DNA of 38,136 nt from a virus, in the IMG/VR virus record IMGVR_UViG_3300036398_003978, positions 1 through 38,136 of that record, one strand, 5' to 3'. Below are positions 9,442 to 15,534 of this stretch, piece by piece; position 1 is the first letter of the stretch; every line of letters starts with the position of its first letter. Under the pieces are notes generated by a model. The model was given only the letters and a program-made list of their open reading frames with translations, had not been told where the DNA came from and made no database searches. A program made the translations under genes and the position numbers.

Positions 9442-10006
9442 CGTTATTGTCTTTTACATATTCTAAATAATAATTCACTTCGGACTCCATTAAATTACGA
9501 AGTTCATCTTCGAATTCTTCGTAGTAAGTACCACCCTCACGGATTTTGGGTACATCCCACCCATCCATATCTGTCCATTCATCGGATGTGTAATCTTTTG
9601 CCGCCAAATGAACACCTGCAAATAAATAGGCTTCATCTTCAAAGGTATGTTCAATCCAAATATCCTCTTTTATGTTTGATAGAACTTCCGCCAACTTTTC
9701 AACAAATCCTATAACTGGGTCCCACGCAGATACCATTCTAATAGAGACCCGAGTTTCTTCTTCATTTGCAATATGCCCATAAAACCATTTAGCGCCACAC
9801 ACTTCTACTACCCAATTTCTATTATAATCCTTATTACCATTTGCCCATATATTATTGTAAACTCTATTTACTAAATCCACAGTCTTTACATCAATCTCAA
9901 AAGGATTATCTTCCCGTCTATTAGGTTTGAAAATCTCTTTTAATTTTTCAGTAACTTCAGTATTTACATTTTCAACAATAATATAATTTGAAACTTCGTT
10001 TGCCAT
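9434..10006 (-). CDS. YubB/DUF1281-like protein, 190 residues
   Basis: The order NYIIVENVN (N-terminal strand), NWVVEVCGAKWFYGHI (the position of the NWGTKWD core), MVSAWDPVIGFVEKLAEVLSNI (the F-x-T-x-W-x-P helix) and EDEAYLFAGVHLAA (the E-x-G-x-x-F-A-G strand) matches the ferredoxin-like DUF1281/YubB domain found on phages and plasmids. The family has no established biochemical role. The C-terminus is acidic. A weaker relative occurs at 4657-5259. No signal peptide. Confidence 0.7.
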   Translation of the reverse strand: MANEVSNYIIVENVNTEVTEKLKEIFKPNRREDNPFEIDVKTVDLVNRVYNNIWANGNKDYNRNWVVEVCGAKWFYGHIANEEETRVSIRMVSAWDPVIGFVEKLAEVLSNIKEDIWIEHTFEDEAYLFAGVHLAAKDYTSDEWTDMDGWDVPKIREGGTYYEEFEDELRNLMESEVNYYLEYVKDNNDE

Positions 10007-10025
10007 AACTATATTTTAATCTACA

Positions 10026-10044
10026 ATGGTGATGTTTGATTCTC
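10026..10044. repeat. Right... downstream arm of a 19-base inverted repeat flanking the 118-residue gene
   Basis: Plus-strand ATGGTGATGTTTGATTCTC. Its inverted partner at 10439-10457 differs at one base. The arm lies just after the stop of the 118-residue coding region (10057) in transcript order. In the minus-strand RNA the two arms pair over all 19 positions, the single difference giving a G-U wobble. Confidence 0.7.
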
Positions 10045-10056
10045 GTTTTTTAATTT

Positions 10057-10413
10057 TTAACCTTTGATTATTTCTTTGTTTGTTTTACCGAATTTGTTCT
10101 CAAGTTTATCAATACGAGAGTCTATCATTCGCCGGATTTCATCGCATTCTTGCTGAATGTCGCGAATTTGAATATCAATGCTTCTATTTGTTTCATCAAT
10201 TTTCAAAGCCACCTCTCGCATTTCATCTACGATTCTTCGGTCCATGTTAAACTCATTTGATTCAATCAATCGAACAATATCATTAGCTTTTTCATCAAAA
10301 TCGTTTGTGTTTGATTCAATTTTTTGAATTTTATTCCTCACATTAACCATACCAACAGCTATCAATGTAAATCCAGCTGAAACTACACCTAATACAAAAT
10401 ATACTATTTCCAT
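10057..10413 (-). CDS. Membrane-anchored coiled-coil protein
   Basis: 118 residues: one N-terminal transmembrane helix (about 3-23, IVYFVLGVVSAGFTLIAVGM) followed by a continuous heptad-rich coiled coil from about 30 to 112. The topology suggests a single-span protein with a long helical domain, cytoplasmic or periplasmic. A good Shine-Dalgarno (AAGGAG) precedes the start. The gene is enclosed by a 19-base inverted repeat. No family recognised; spanin-like, antiholin or superinfection roles are all possible. Confidence 0.75.
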   Translation of the reverse strand: MEIVYFVLGVVSAGFTLIAVGMVNVRNKIQKIESNTNDFDEKANDIVRLIESNEFNMDRRIVDEMREVALKIDETNRSIDIQIRDIQQECDEIRRMIDSRIDKLENKFGKTNKEIIKG

Positions 10414-10438
10414 AATTTTTTCTCCTTTTTATTTTAGA

Positions 10439-10457
10439 GAGAACCAAACATCACCAT
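10439..10457. repeat. Upstream arm of the 19-base inverted repeat
   Basis: Minus-strand ATGGTGATGTTTGGTTCTC. It includes the TGA stop of the SWIM gene (10451-10453) and ends about 13 bases before the ribosome binding site of the 118-residue gene, so pairing with 10026-10044 would bring both ends of that coding region together. Confidence 0.7.
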
Positions 10458-10690
10458 ATAGATAGTTTTCTTTTTAAGTTTTTAATATGTTTACACTCAG
10501 AACCTCGTCCAAACTCATAGGAAGGACAGGAGCAACTGAACCTTTTATGATTAAACGATGTAACTTTATAATATTTTAATTTATTGGTTTTTTTATCACG
10601 AGAACCCATCTCAATGTAAACCTGCGTCCAATCGTTAGTAAGCATTTTCATCCATTTCGGTTCTATAAGTAATTGCTTCATCAATCTCAT
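10451..10690 (-). CDS. SWIM zinc-finger protein
   Basis: Up to 79 residues. The C-terminal half is a SWIM-type finger, C-x-C-x9-C-x-H: FSCSCPSYEFGRGSECKH, preceded by YYKVTSFN. SWIM domains bind DNA or proteins and occur with recombination mediators and ATPases; as a stand-alone short protein this is a common phage form. The start is uncertain: ATGs at 10690, 10681 and 10654 all overlap the upstream gene, the last by only 20 bases. Confidence 0.8.
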   Translation of the reverse strand: MRLMKQLLIEPKWMKMLTNDWTQVYIEMGSRDKKTNKLKYYKVTSFNHKRFSCSCPSYEFGRGSECKHIKNLKRKLSIW

Positions 10691-10844
10691 CGCCGGTCAT
10701 AGAATCGGCAACTTCCATCAATTCATCACAAACCTCGTCAGAGCATTGACCATACAATTCAATCATACGATTTGCCCTTTCTTGAAGGGTAATAAAACGA
10801 GAAACTTTTGGTGAAATCATAATTTTAGGGGTTTTATCAATCAT
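10635..10844 (-). CDS. Small hypothetical acidic protein, first gene after the DnaA-box region
   Basis: 69 residues, or 61 if the ATG at codon 9 (10820) is used. Helical and acidic in the second half (CDELMEVADSMTGDEIDEAI). Not recognised. The promoter at 10852-10882 places the predicted transcript start almost on the first ATG, so translation is either leaderless or begins at 10820 with a roughly 25-base leader; neither ATG has a clear Shine-Dalgarno. Confidence 0.65.
   Translation of the reverse strand: MIDKTPKIMISPKVSRFITLQERANRMIELYGQCSDEVCDELMEVADSMTGDEIDEAITYRTEMDENAY
10801..10816. repeat. 16-base direct repeat, copy 1
   Basis: GAAACTTTTGGTGAAA, identical to the sequence at 10861-10876, exactly 60 bases apart. 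This copy encodes part of the N-terminus of the 69-residue protein. Confidence 0.7.
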
Positions 10845-10851
10845 TACAATG

Positions 10852-10882
10852 TAAATATACGAAACTTTTGGTGAAAATCCAA
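10852..10882 (-). promoter_or_regulatory. Bacteroidetes-type promoter beside the DnaA boxes
   Basis: Minus strand CTTGG (TTG at 10882-10880), 20 bases, then TATATTTA (10859-10852), with CG before the -7 box as at groES. It drives the 69-residue, SWIM, coiled-coil, YubB and HAD genes. The -7 box ends 8 bases before the ATG. Confidence 0.75.
10861..10876. repeat. 16-base direct repeat, copy 2
   Basis: Same 16 bases as 10801-10816. This copy lies in the spacer of the promoter at 10852-10882, between the -33 and -7 boxes, so a protein recognising the repeat could block transcription. Confidence 0.7.
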
Positions 10883-10909
10883 GCTTTTTAGATTAAATTA
10901 TCATTAAAT

Positions 10910-10949
10910 TTATCCACATTTATTCACAGTTATCCACATTTTGTGGATT
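10910..10949. promoter_or_regulatory. DnaA-box array, candidate replication origin or DnaA-controlled switch
   Basis: Three direct 9-mers on the plus strand: TTATCCACA at 10910-10918, TTATTCACA at 10920-10928 and TTATCCACA at 10930-10938, each starting exactly 10 bases after the last, so all face one side of the helix. All match the DnaA consensus TTATNCACA. A partial inverted copy (TGTGGATTT, 10941-10949 region) forms a 7-bp hairpin with the third box. To the left, 10885-10909 is almost pure A/T, suitable for unwinding. No other copies were noticed in the window. Confidence 0.65.
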
Positions 10950-11129
10950 TTACTCCCCATTTTTATAGGGAAACCACTTATTTAGGGTTTCTTGGCGTTT
11001 ATCACACCCACAATCGGTATTTCCGGTCAATTCTGCTATTTTTTTTGCCAATTCATCCATCTTTGTTGCCGCTGTTATTTTTGCAACAGTATCACCCAAT
11101 CCTCTACTTTTTAAATTTTTATTACTCAC
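10950..11129 (-). CDS. Small conserved-looking phage protein, 59 residues, GTG start
   Basis: From GTG at 11129, overlapping the ClpS-like stop by 8 bases, to TAA at 10950. The protein reads MSNKNLKSRGLGDTVAKI, then a helix, then DCGCDKRQETLNKWFPY near the C-terminus. The pattern GLGDTVAK...DCGCDKR...LNK-FPY is one I recall from many Bacteroidetes phages and prophages, without known function; the Cys-x-Cys-Asp suggests metal binding. It is the last gene before the DnaA-box region. No other frame in this stretch is open on the minus strand. Confidence 0.75.
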   Translation of the reverse strand: MSNKNLKSRGLGDTVAKITAATKMDELAKKIAELTGNTDCGCDKRQETLNKWFPYKNGE

Positions 11130-11346
11130 TTACCAACTCCGTTTTATAATTCATACTTTTTAACTCATTTTGATATAAGTTTGCCATATCAAAATCACCA
11201 TAAAACACACAACACTTACCAACAGTATGAACTATGTTAGCAACGCTGCAAGTTTGGGTTATGGGCATATGAAACATATCTGATAAATGCATTTGAACTT
11301 CATCAAACGAATGATGATTATCGTTATGAATAAATAATTTTGTCAT
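11122..11346 (-). CDS. clpS: ClpS-like N-degron adaptor
   Basis: 74 residues, a single domain. It opens LFIHNDNHHSFDEVQMHL, matching the ClpS opening L-x-x-x-N-D-D-x-x-x-F-x-x-V with N8 and D9 at the N-degron-binding positions; H40 and G43-K44 in IVHTVGKCCV match the V-H-x-x-G-K/R-x segment with the second binding His; DFDMANLYQNELKSMNYKTEL matches the C-terminal helix and strand. This closely follows the short Bacteroidetes-type ClpS. ClpS delivers substrates with N-terminal Phe, Leu, Trp or Tyr to ClpAP/ClpC protease. A phage copy could redirect host proteolysis. Confidence 0.75.
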   Translation of the reverse strand: MTKLFIHNDNHHSFDEVQMHLSDMFHMPITQTCSVANIVHTVGKCCVFYGDFDMANLYQNELKSMNYKTELVSE

Positions 11347-11518
11347 TTTCTATATCAAATTTTTTTTGAAACTTGTTTATATAAATGGGAACTTCATACT
11401 CATTACACATTTCGGCCAAAATTGGACGATTTGAGTTATCCAATACATAAACAATATGAGTCTGTCCACTCCCCCCAAAATCTACTTCATACTTTAACTT
11501 TTTTACTCTTATTTTCAT
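11324..11518 (-). CDS. Small hypothetical protein, 64 residues
   Basis: Not recognised. It begins with a basic strand (MKIRVKKLKYEVDFGGSG) and has a second strand THIVYVLD, then a helix and EVPIYINKFQKKF. No membrane segment or cysteine motif. It overlaps the ClpS-like gene by 23 bases and the 71-residue gene by 32 bases; such long overlaps are unusual here, so the real start may be further in. Confidence 0.55.
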   Translation of the reverse strand: MKIRVKKLKYEVDFGGSGQTHIVYVLDNSNRPILAEMCNEYEVPIYINKFQKKFDIENDKIIYS

Positions 11519-11702
11519 TTGATTTCTCCATCTTATCGGTGTAATCTTTCAACCTTTGGAGTTTTTCGTATTCTTCGTGCTTTAAATAATAATCAATCAA
11601 GTATGGAATTACGAGTTTTTTATGCTCTTTAATACCACGATATTTACCTAAAACAACTTCCAAGGTTTCATCCATCACCATTTTTTCGTAATTGTTTACC
11701 AT
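11487..11702 (-). CDS. Small helical hypothetical protein, 71 residues
   Basis: Not recognised. All-helical and highly charged with a Lys-rich C-terminus (KSNENKSKKVKV). A promoter with the best consensus match in the window (TTTTG-N19-TATATTTG, 11804-11774) lies inside the end of the HAD gene, 72 bases before this start, so this gene and the ClpS-like gene below it probably form a separate transcript. Confidence 0.6.
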   Translation of the reverse strand: MVNNYEKMVMDETLEVVLGKYRGIKEHKKLVIPYLIDYYLKHEEYEKLQRLKDYTDKMEKSNENKSKKVKV

Positions 11703-11723
11703 ACAATATATATTAAAAAATTT

Positions 11724-12305
11724 TTAATGAAGTTTGTTTAGTATCTTTTTAAAATTATTTCTTAGAACCGATTCAAATATACGAACTTTATCTTTTGGAG
11801 CAAAATTATCTACAACTAATTTAGTTTTTAAAGTTATATCAGGATATTTTAATTTCAAAGCATCTATCGCACGAACATTGGCAGGAGAATCATCCATAAA
11901 AGCAATGTCAGTATATCCATTTTTTATATGTTTCTCAATCCAATCTGCTTTCTTTTGTGGGTTTGCATCACCCAATGCAATCGGGTAAACATCCAACCCA
12001 AATTCTTTTTTAAAGTAGTATCTAATTGGAAAAGCCAATGATCTTGCAGTTAAGATTGTAACCTTTTTTTCGGGATTAGATAGCATTCTGATTAATAAAT
12101 CAACATTTTTTTTGATTATTTTTGGTTCTTTTAGCATTTTATTAAAATCGCTATAATCAAACTTATCACCAGGTTTTGGTTTATATACAGCATACTGACC
12201 TGGAGTTAATACCGTTTCTTTACCATCTTGGTGGGTTACTTTAATATTAGAGGATGTCTTTACCAAAGTATCATCCAAATCAAAAACTCTTAATACTTTT
12301 CCCAT
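11724..12305 (-). CDS. HAD-superfamily phosphatase, PNK 3'-phosphatase-like
   Basis: 193 residues. HAD motif I is FDLDDTL (D9, D11), motif II TILTARS with T84-R88 region, a Lys near 118-119, and motif IV MDDSP with D138-D139, all as in phosphatases related to the T4 polynucleotide kinase C-terminal domain. The arrangement in phages suggests removal of 3'-phosphates or a role in nucleotide metabolism. The -7 box of its promoter (12311-12318) ends 5 bases before the ATG, implying a leaderless message. The last part of the gene carries an internal promoter. Confidence 0.85.
   Translation of the reverse strand: MGKVLRVFDLDDTLVKTSSNIKVTHQDGKETVLTPGQYAVYKPKPGDKFDYSDFNKMLKEPKIIKKNVDLLIRMLSNPEKKVTILTARSLAFPIRYYFKKEFGLDVYPIALGDANPQKKADWIEKHIKNGYTDIAFMDDSPANVRAIDALKLKYPDITLKTKLVVDNFAPKDKVRIFESVLRNNFKKILNKLH
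11774..11804 (-). promoter_or_regulatory. Intragenic Bacteroidetes-type promoter inside the HAD gene
   Basis: Minus strand TTTTG (TTG at 11803-11801), 19 bases, TATATTTG (11781-11774): a full match to TTG / TAnnTTTG. It lies in the 3' part of the 11724-12305 gene and points at the 71-residue and ClpS-like genes, 72 bases downstream. Confidence 0.6.
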
Positions 12306-12310
12306 ATATA

Positions 12311-12341
12311 TAAATATACAAAAGAAATTTTAATTATCCAA
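12311..12341 (-). promoter_or_regulatory. Bacteroidetes-type promoter for the 193-residue HAD gene
   Basis: Minus strand TTTGG (TTG at 12341-12339), 20 bases, TATATTTA (12318-12311), in the 37-base gap between two genes. The distance to the ATG at 12305 is 5 bases, so the transcript should begin at or next to the start codon. Confidence 0.7.
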
Positions 12342-12342
12342 A

Positions 12343-13530
12343 TTATTTTACAGAATTTGATTTAGTTTTTTCTCCACGCTCCCTTGCTTTCCTACCAGCA
12401 CAATGGGCTTTTTGAGAAAAACCCTTTGGATTATTACAATCTATTGATTTTTTGTATTTGTTAGTCCAATCTTCGCTTAACTTTTTTTTTAATAATTCAT
12501 AAATGCGGTTTTCTATGGTTTTTAACTTATCATAGTATTTCGGGTCCTCAAATACGTGGTCTTTTGCTATCTCAAATGCCACCTTTTTATCATTGGTATG
12601 TTCCATTTCCACTTTCACACCTTTTGCTATTTGAGATTTTATTTCATCCACACCCACCCCGTGCTTTTTTGCCAAATCATCCAATGAGTATTTATCTGCC
12701 ATACCACCAGGAAAAACATCTTCGTTTCGGGTTTTATCGACCATAGGCATTTCATATAATAATTTACTTAGTGGTGAATACGTAAACTTTTCTATTAAGC
12801 TATTTTCAATTTTAGAAAATTTTGCAGGCCTTTTAGCACAATTATTATAAGGGTTTTTTTCTTTTGTTAAAAGAATTTGATGTGTTATTTCGTGCAATAT
12901 AGCGGTTTCTATATCTCTAACCTTACCTAAATCAAATGTAATATAAAGTGGTTCAAATGTTTTTGTATGATAGGTTGTTGCTGCACCCAATCTACCAACC
13001 GAACCAAATTTTATTGGAATTGGGGATATACCAACTGCTTTGCAAACCCCCTTATAATAATTTACAATATTTTGTGGTTTAATTGCCTCGTTTAATTTAC
13101 CCTCAAATTGCCCCTGCGTCTTAACCTTAACCCAACCACCACCAGGAATATCAAATATTCTTGCAGGAATTGGTATTATACCTGTCTTTGGTAGATATGA
13201 TAAGTATTTTCTATCAATATGTATTACCCTAACTAAATAACTACGAGTCCTATTATCAACACCAACCAATTCAACTTCTACTTGGACTGGGTTTCCATCT
13301 ACTTTTAATTTACCCTTATATATATTACCCTTAGTATGTCTTGCCTCAGAAACATCACCCTCAGGTGCAGGTGGTTCGGGTGCAGGTGGTTCGGATGCAG
13401 GTGGCTCTTCCTCTTTTGGAGGTTCTTCTTTCTGGACTAAGTCAATAGGAAACGCATAGGTGTATCCACCACATCGTTTTCTATATTCCTGTTCGGTTTC
13501 ACCCTTTTTTCTTGAGGAGCAATTTGCCAT
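12343..13530 (-). CDS. Multidomain zincin/DUF5661-like protein with C-terminal Cys motif
   Basis: 395 residues. N-terminus: NCSSRKKGETEQEYRKRCGG, a Cys-containing tag, then a Pro/Glu linker (36-58, PAPEPPAPEG repeats). Middle: a beta-rich region and LHEITHQIL with HEITH at 213-217, a zinc metallopeptidase helix. Then a segment at 273-340 (GGMADKYSLDDLAKKHGV ... EMEHTNDKKVAFEIAKDH) that matches the phage DUF5661 domain as I recall it, and a C-terminal motif IDCNNPKGFSQKAHCAGR at 363-380, which I recall at the ends of marine phage proteins. Function unknown; a virion-associated or maturation peptidase is possible. Confidence 0.75.
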   Translation of the reverse strand: MANCSSRKKGETEQEYRKRCGGYTYAFPIDLVQKEEPPKEEEPPASEPPAPEPPAPEGDVSEARHTKGNIYKGKLKVDGNPVQVEVELVGVDNRTRSYLVRVIHIDRKYLSYLPKTGIIPIPARIFDIPGGGWVKVKTQGQFEGKLNEAIKPQNIVNYYKGVCKAVGISPIPIKFGSVGRLGAATTYHTKTFEPLYITFDLGKVRDIETAILHEITHQILLTKEKNPYNNCAKRPAKFSKIENSLIEKFTYSPLSKLLYEMPMVDKTRNEDVFPGGMADKYSLDDLAKKHGVGVDEIKSQIAKGVKVEMEHTNDKKVAFEIAKDHVFEDPKYYDKLKTIENRIYELLKKKLSEDWTNKYKKSIDCNNPKGFSQKAHCAGRKARERGEKTKSNSVK

Positions 13531-13876
13531 TTTTCAACTTTATATTTTCTCTAATGAATTCAACAAAGGTTGGTGTTTTGGTTACATTCTCTTGAACAAT
13601 AGCTTTTAGATGCTTTTTATATAAATAAGCCAAAAATGGTATTAACTCTTTTACCATTTTATCCTTATCCGAGTCTGTAACAGGTTTGTGTTTTTGGGGG
13701 GCAGATTTAACTAATTTTTGGTATGATGCCGTAGTTCTACCACCCGCGTATTTATCTTGTGGTGAGTAAGCAATTGGTACATTATAAATTGCATTATGTG
13801 CTTGGCTTCTTAAATTATCCTTCGTTATTACCAAAGCCTCTTTTATGGGTTTATTTTCATTACATCCACAGCTCAT
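13499..13876 (-). CDS. Hypothetical protein with MSCGC N-terminus
   Basis: 125 residues. The N-terminus MSCGCNENK holds a Cys-x-Cys; the C-terminal half is helical and basic (KIKLKNGKLLLKKKG-like). It overlaps the following gene by 32 bases and the holin gene stop by 4 bases (ATGA). Not recognised; it may act with the zincin-like protein, which also opens with a Cys-bearing tag. Confidence 0.65.
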   Translation of the reverse strand: MSCGCNENKPIKEALVITKDNLRSQAHNAIYNVPIAYSPQDKYAGGRTTASYQKLVKSAPQKHKPVTDSDKDKMVKELIPFLAYLYKKHLKAIVQENVTKTPTFVEFIRENIKLKNGKLLLKKKG

Positions 13877-14307
13877 TTTCTTTCCCCTTTGTGTTTATCA
13901 ATTTTATCCAATATCTCATTTAATAATCCCACTTTAATATATCCAGCCATTGAAGCGTTTTTAAGTGCGCTGATTAGTTGGAATACCATAAATGGAACAA
14001 TAATTACTTCACTCAACCAACCTGTTCCTGCAAATCCTCTTTCAATCATTAAAACAGCTGATAATATCATTATCCAAGCAGCAGTGTTTTTTAGTATATC
14101 CAACGCCCGTCTTGTTTTAAATCCCTCTCTCTTTGTTCCTGCAATCATACCAAATATACCATCTAAAAACATCACACCAATTACAGCAGTATATTGGTCT
14201 TGGTTATTCATATACAGCTGCATGAAATAACTACATATGAAAGCGCACGCAGCGGATAGAGATGTTATGGTTAATACAATTGGGTCGGTTATTGTAGTGT
14301 ATTTCAT
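13873..14307 (-). CDS. Holin, phage_holin_4-like
   Basis: 144 residues with three or four membrane spans: about 8-30, 40-57, 70-88 and 95-115. The signature GVMFLDGIFGMIAGTKREGF, the charged EGFKTRRALDILKNT loop, ISALKNASMAG and a charged C-terminus (LDKIDKHKGERK) match the Bacillus/Bacteroidetes holin family 4 (also called toxin secretion/phage lysis holin). It sits at the end of a cassette with the endolysin and two membrane-anchored coiled-coil proteins. Holins form inner-membrane lesions that release endolysin. Confidence 0.85.
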   Translation of the reverse strand: MKYTTITDPIVLTITSLSAACAFICSYFMQLYMNNQDQYTAVIGVMFLDGIFGMIAGTKREGFKTRRALDILKNTAAWIMILSAVLMIERGFAGTGWLSEVIIVPFMVFQLISALKNASMAGYIKVGLLNEILDKIDKHKGERK

Positions 14308-14687
14308 TGTTTTGTATTTTTAAGTTTTTCAATCTCAGTTCTTAATAAATATTCTTCTACACTATCTTGATGTTTTTTTAATCTAATCATTTCTATCTTT
14401 TTTTCCACCCAAAACTCTATGGAATCCGTTTTAGTCTTTGCTTTTTCGGCTTTTTTATATTTTATTTTTTTGGTAGGAGTATATACTGAATCACTATGTT
14501 CAACAAATCCATTTTCAAACTCTTTTATCATCTTTTCTCGATGGAGTTGAAATTCTAAATCAGAAATCCTATCTAAAAGGGATTCTTCGGTAAGTATAAG
14601 TTCTTTTTCAGCATGATAGGTTGCTATGTAGTAACCCAAAATACCACCTAAAATTGTTGCTATTATTAAATCTAATTTTAATCGCAT
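14304..14687 (-). CDS. Single-span coiled-coil protein, i-spanin candidate
   Basis: 127 residues: an N-terminal transmembrane helix (about 5-22, LDLIIATILGGILGYYIA) followed by two charged helical stretches. This is the topology of an Rz-type inner-membrane spanin, and the gene lies between holin and endolysin. No separate lipoprotein Rz1 frame was seen inside or beside it, so the assignment is from topology and location only. Overlaps both neighbours (4 and 10 bases). Confidence 0.55.
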   Translation of the reverse strand: MRLKLDLIIATILGGILGYYIATYHAEKELILTEESLLDRISDLEFQLHREKMIKEFENGFVEHSDSVYTPTKKIKYKKAEKAKTKTDSIEFWVEKKIEMIRLKKHQDSVEEYLLRTEIEKLKNTKQ

Positions 14688-14890
14688 TCTTTTGCCAATT
14701 TAACTATATCTTCTTGTAACTTTTGAACTTCACCCTCTAACTTTGTAATTCTTGATTTTTGGGCTTCGATTTGTTCTTTATAAACCATCCTATTATCAAT
14801 GTATAAAAAGACAATCCCCACCAAAACCAAAAACATAATGGCTTTGATGGGGTCTTTTATAAAATCTTCAAATGATATAGGAAATTTCAT
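14678..14890 (-). CDS. Small single-span coiled-coil protein of the lysis cassette
   Basis: 70 residues: a short amphipathic N-terminus (SFEDFIKDPIKA), one membrane helix (about 17-31) and a coiled coil (IEAQKSRITKLEGEVQKLQEDIVKL). The gene is 3 bases from the endolysin stop. It could be an antiholin or a second spanin-like subunit; not resolved from sequence. Confidence 0.65.
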   Translation of the reverse strand: MKFPISFEDFIKDPIKAIMFLVLVGIVFLYIDNRMVYKEQIEAQKSRITKLEGEVQKLQEDIVKLAKECD

Positions 14891-14893
14891 TTT

Positions 14894-15493
14894 TTATTTA
14901 AGTAATGCGTAATACTCTTTAAAGTGCTTAATACGGTCAGGTAAACCAATTGTTCCACCATTAACTCTTTTAGTAATTGCTGTTACACTTGCATCATCCG
15001 CACCTTTATCAGCTAATGTGTTTAATCCGTTGCTTGACCAAAACCAAGCAGCTGATAATAGTGGATATTTAGTTGCTACTAAATCAGGATTTGCGGTAAT
15101 ATCTTCGTTTATTGCTTTACCAAATGCAGCGTAATTATTTTTACCTGTCAATTGAATGTATCCTCTACCTCTAAATTTGTATCCATCTCCACTCGCCTCA
15201 TCACCATTACCCATTCTACCACCATAAACCAAGTTAGCAATCTTTTCAGGTTTTCTTTCATATTGTAAAGCCTTTGCTTCGGTTGGGAAATACTTTTTAA
15301 ATATACCCAATAAACCCTTTGCACCATAGTTTAGGTTTTCTTGAACTGCTTTGAAACCAGCACTTTCATGCCCACATTGTGCCAAAAAGTGAGATAATCT
15401 CAACGCTGTATCGATTTTGAATGTTGTCATTACTGACGGAATTTGAGTGATAACGGCATCAGGAACATGCCCTTTGAGTTTGTTAATATCCAT
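14894..15493 (-). CDS. Endolysin, glycoside hydrolase family 19-like
   Basis: 199 residues, a single GH19 (chitinase-type lysozyme) domain with no signal peptide, as expected for a holin-dependent endolysin. HFLAQCGHESAGF contains the catalytic Glu at E43; QENLNYGAKGL carries E52; YKFRGRGYIQLTGKNNY at 105-121 is the family signature; a Trp-rich WFWSSNGLN and RVNGG complete the fold. GH19 phage endolysins cleave the N-acetylglucosamine/muramic acid backbone. A ribosome binding site (AAGAAAGGG) precedes the ATG. Confidence 0.93.
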   Translation of the reverse strand: MDINKLKGHVPDAVITQIPSVMTTFKIDTALRLSHFLAQCGHESAGFKAVQENLNYGAKGLLGIFKKYFPTEAKALQYERKPEKIANLVYGGRMGNGDEASGDGYKFRGRGYIQLTGKNNYAAFGKAINEDITANPDLVATKYPLLSAAWFWSSNGLNTLADKGADDASVTAITKRVNGGTIGLPDRIKHFKEYYALLK

Positions 15494-15534
15494 AAATTAC
15501 CCTTTCTTATAAAACTAATAATAAATATCTATTT

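Noticed and set aside
10943-11149. Plus-strand frame across the DnaA-box side
   Set aside because: The minus-strand 59-residue gene with a recognisable motif covers the same DNA; the plus frame is hydrophobic junk.
15494-15534. Promoter before the endolysin
   Set aside because: Has an A/T-rich TATTTATTA but no TTG at the right distance.
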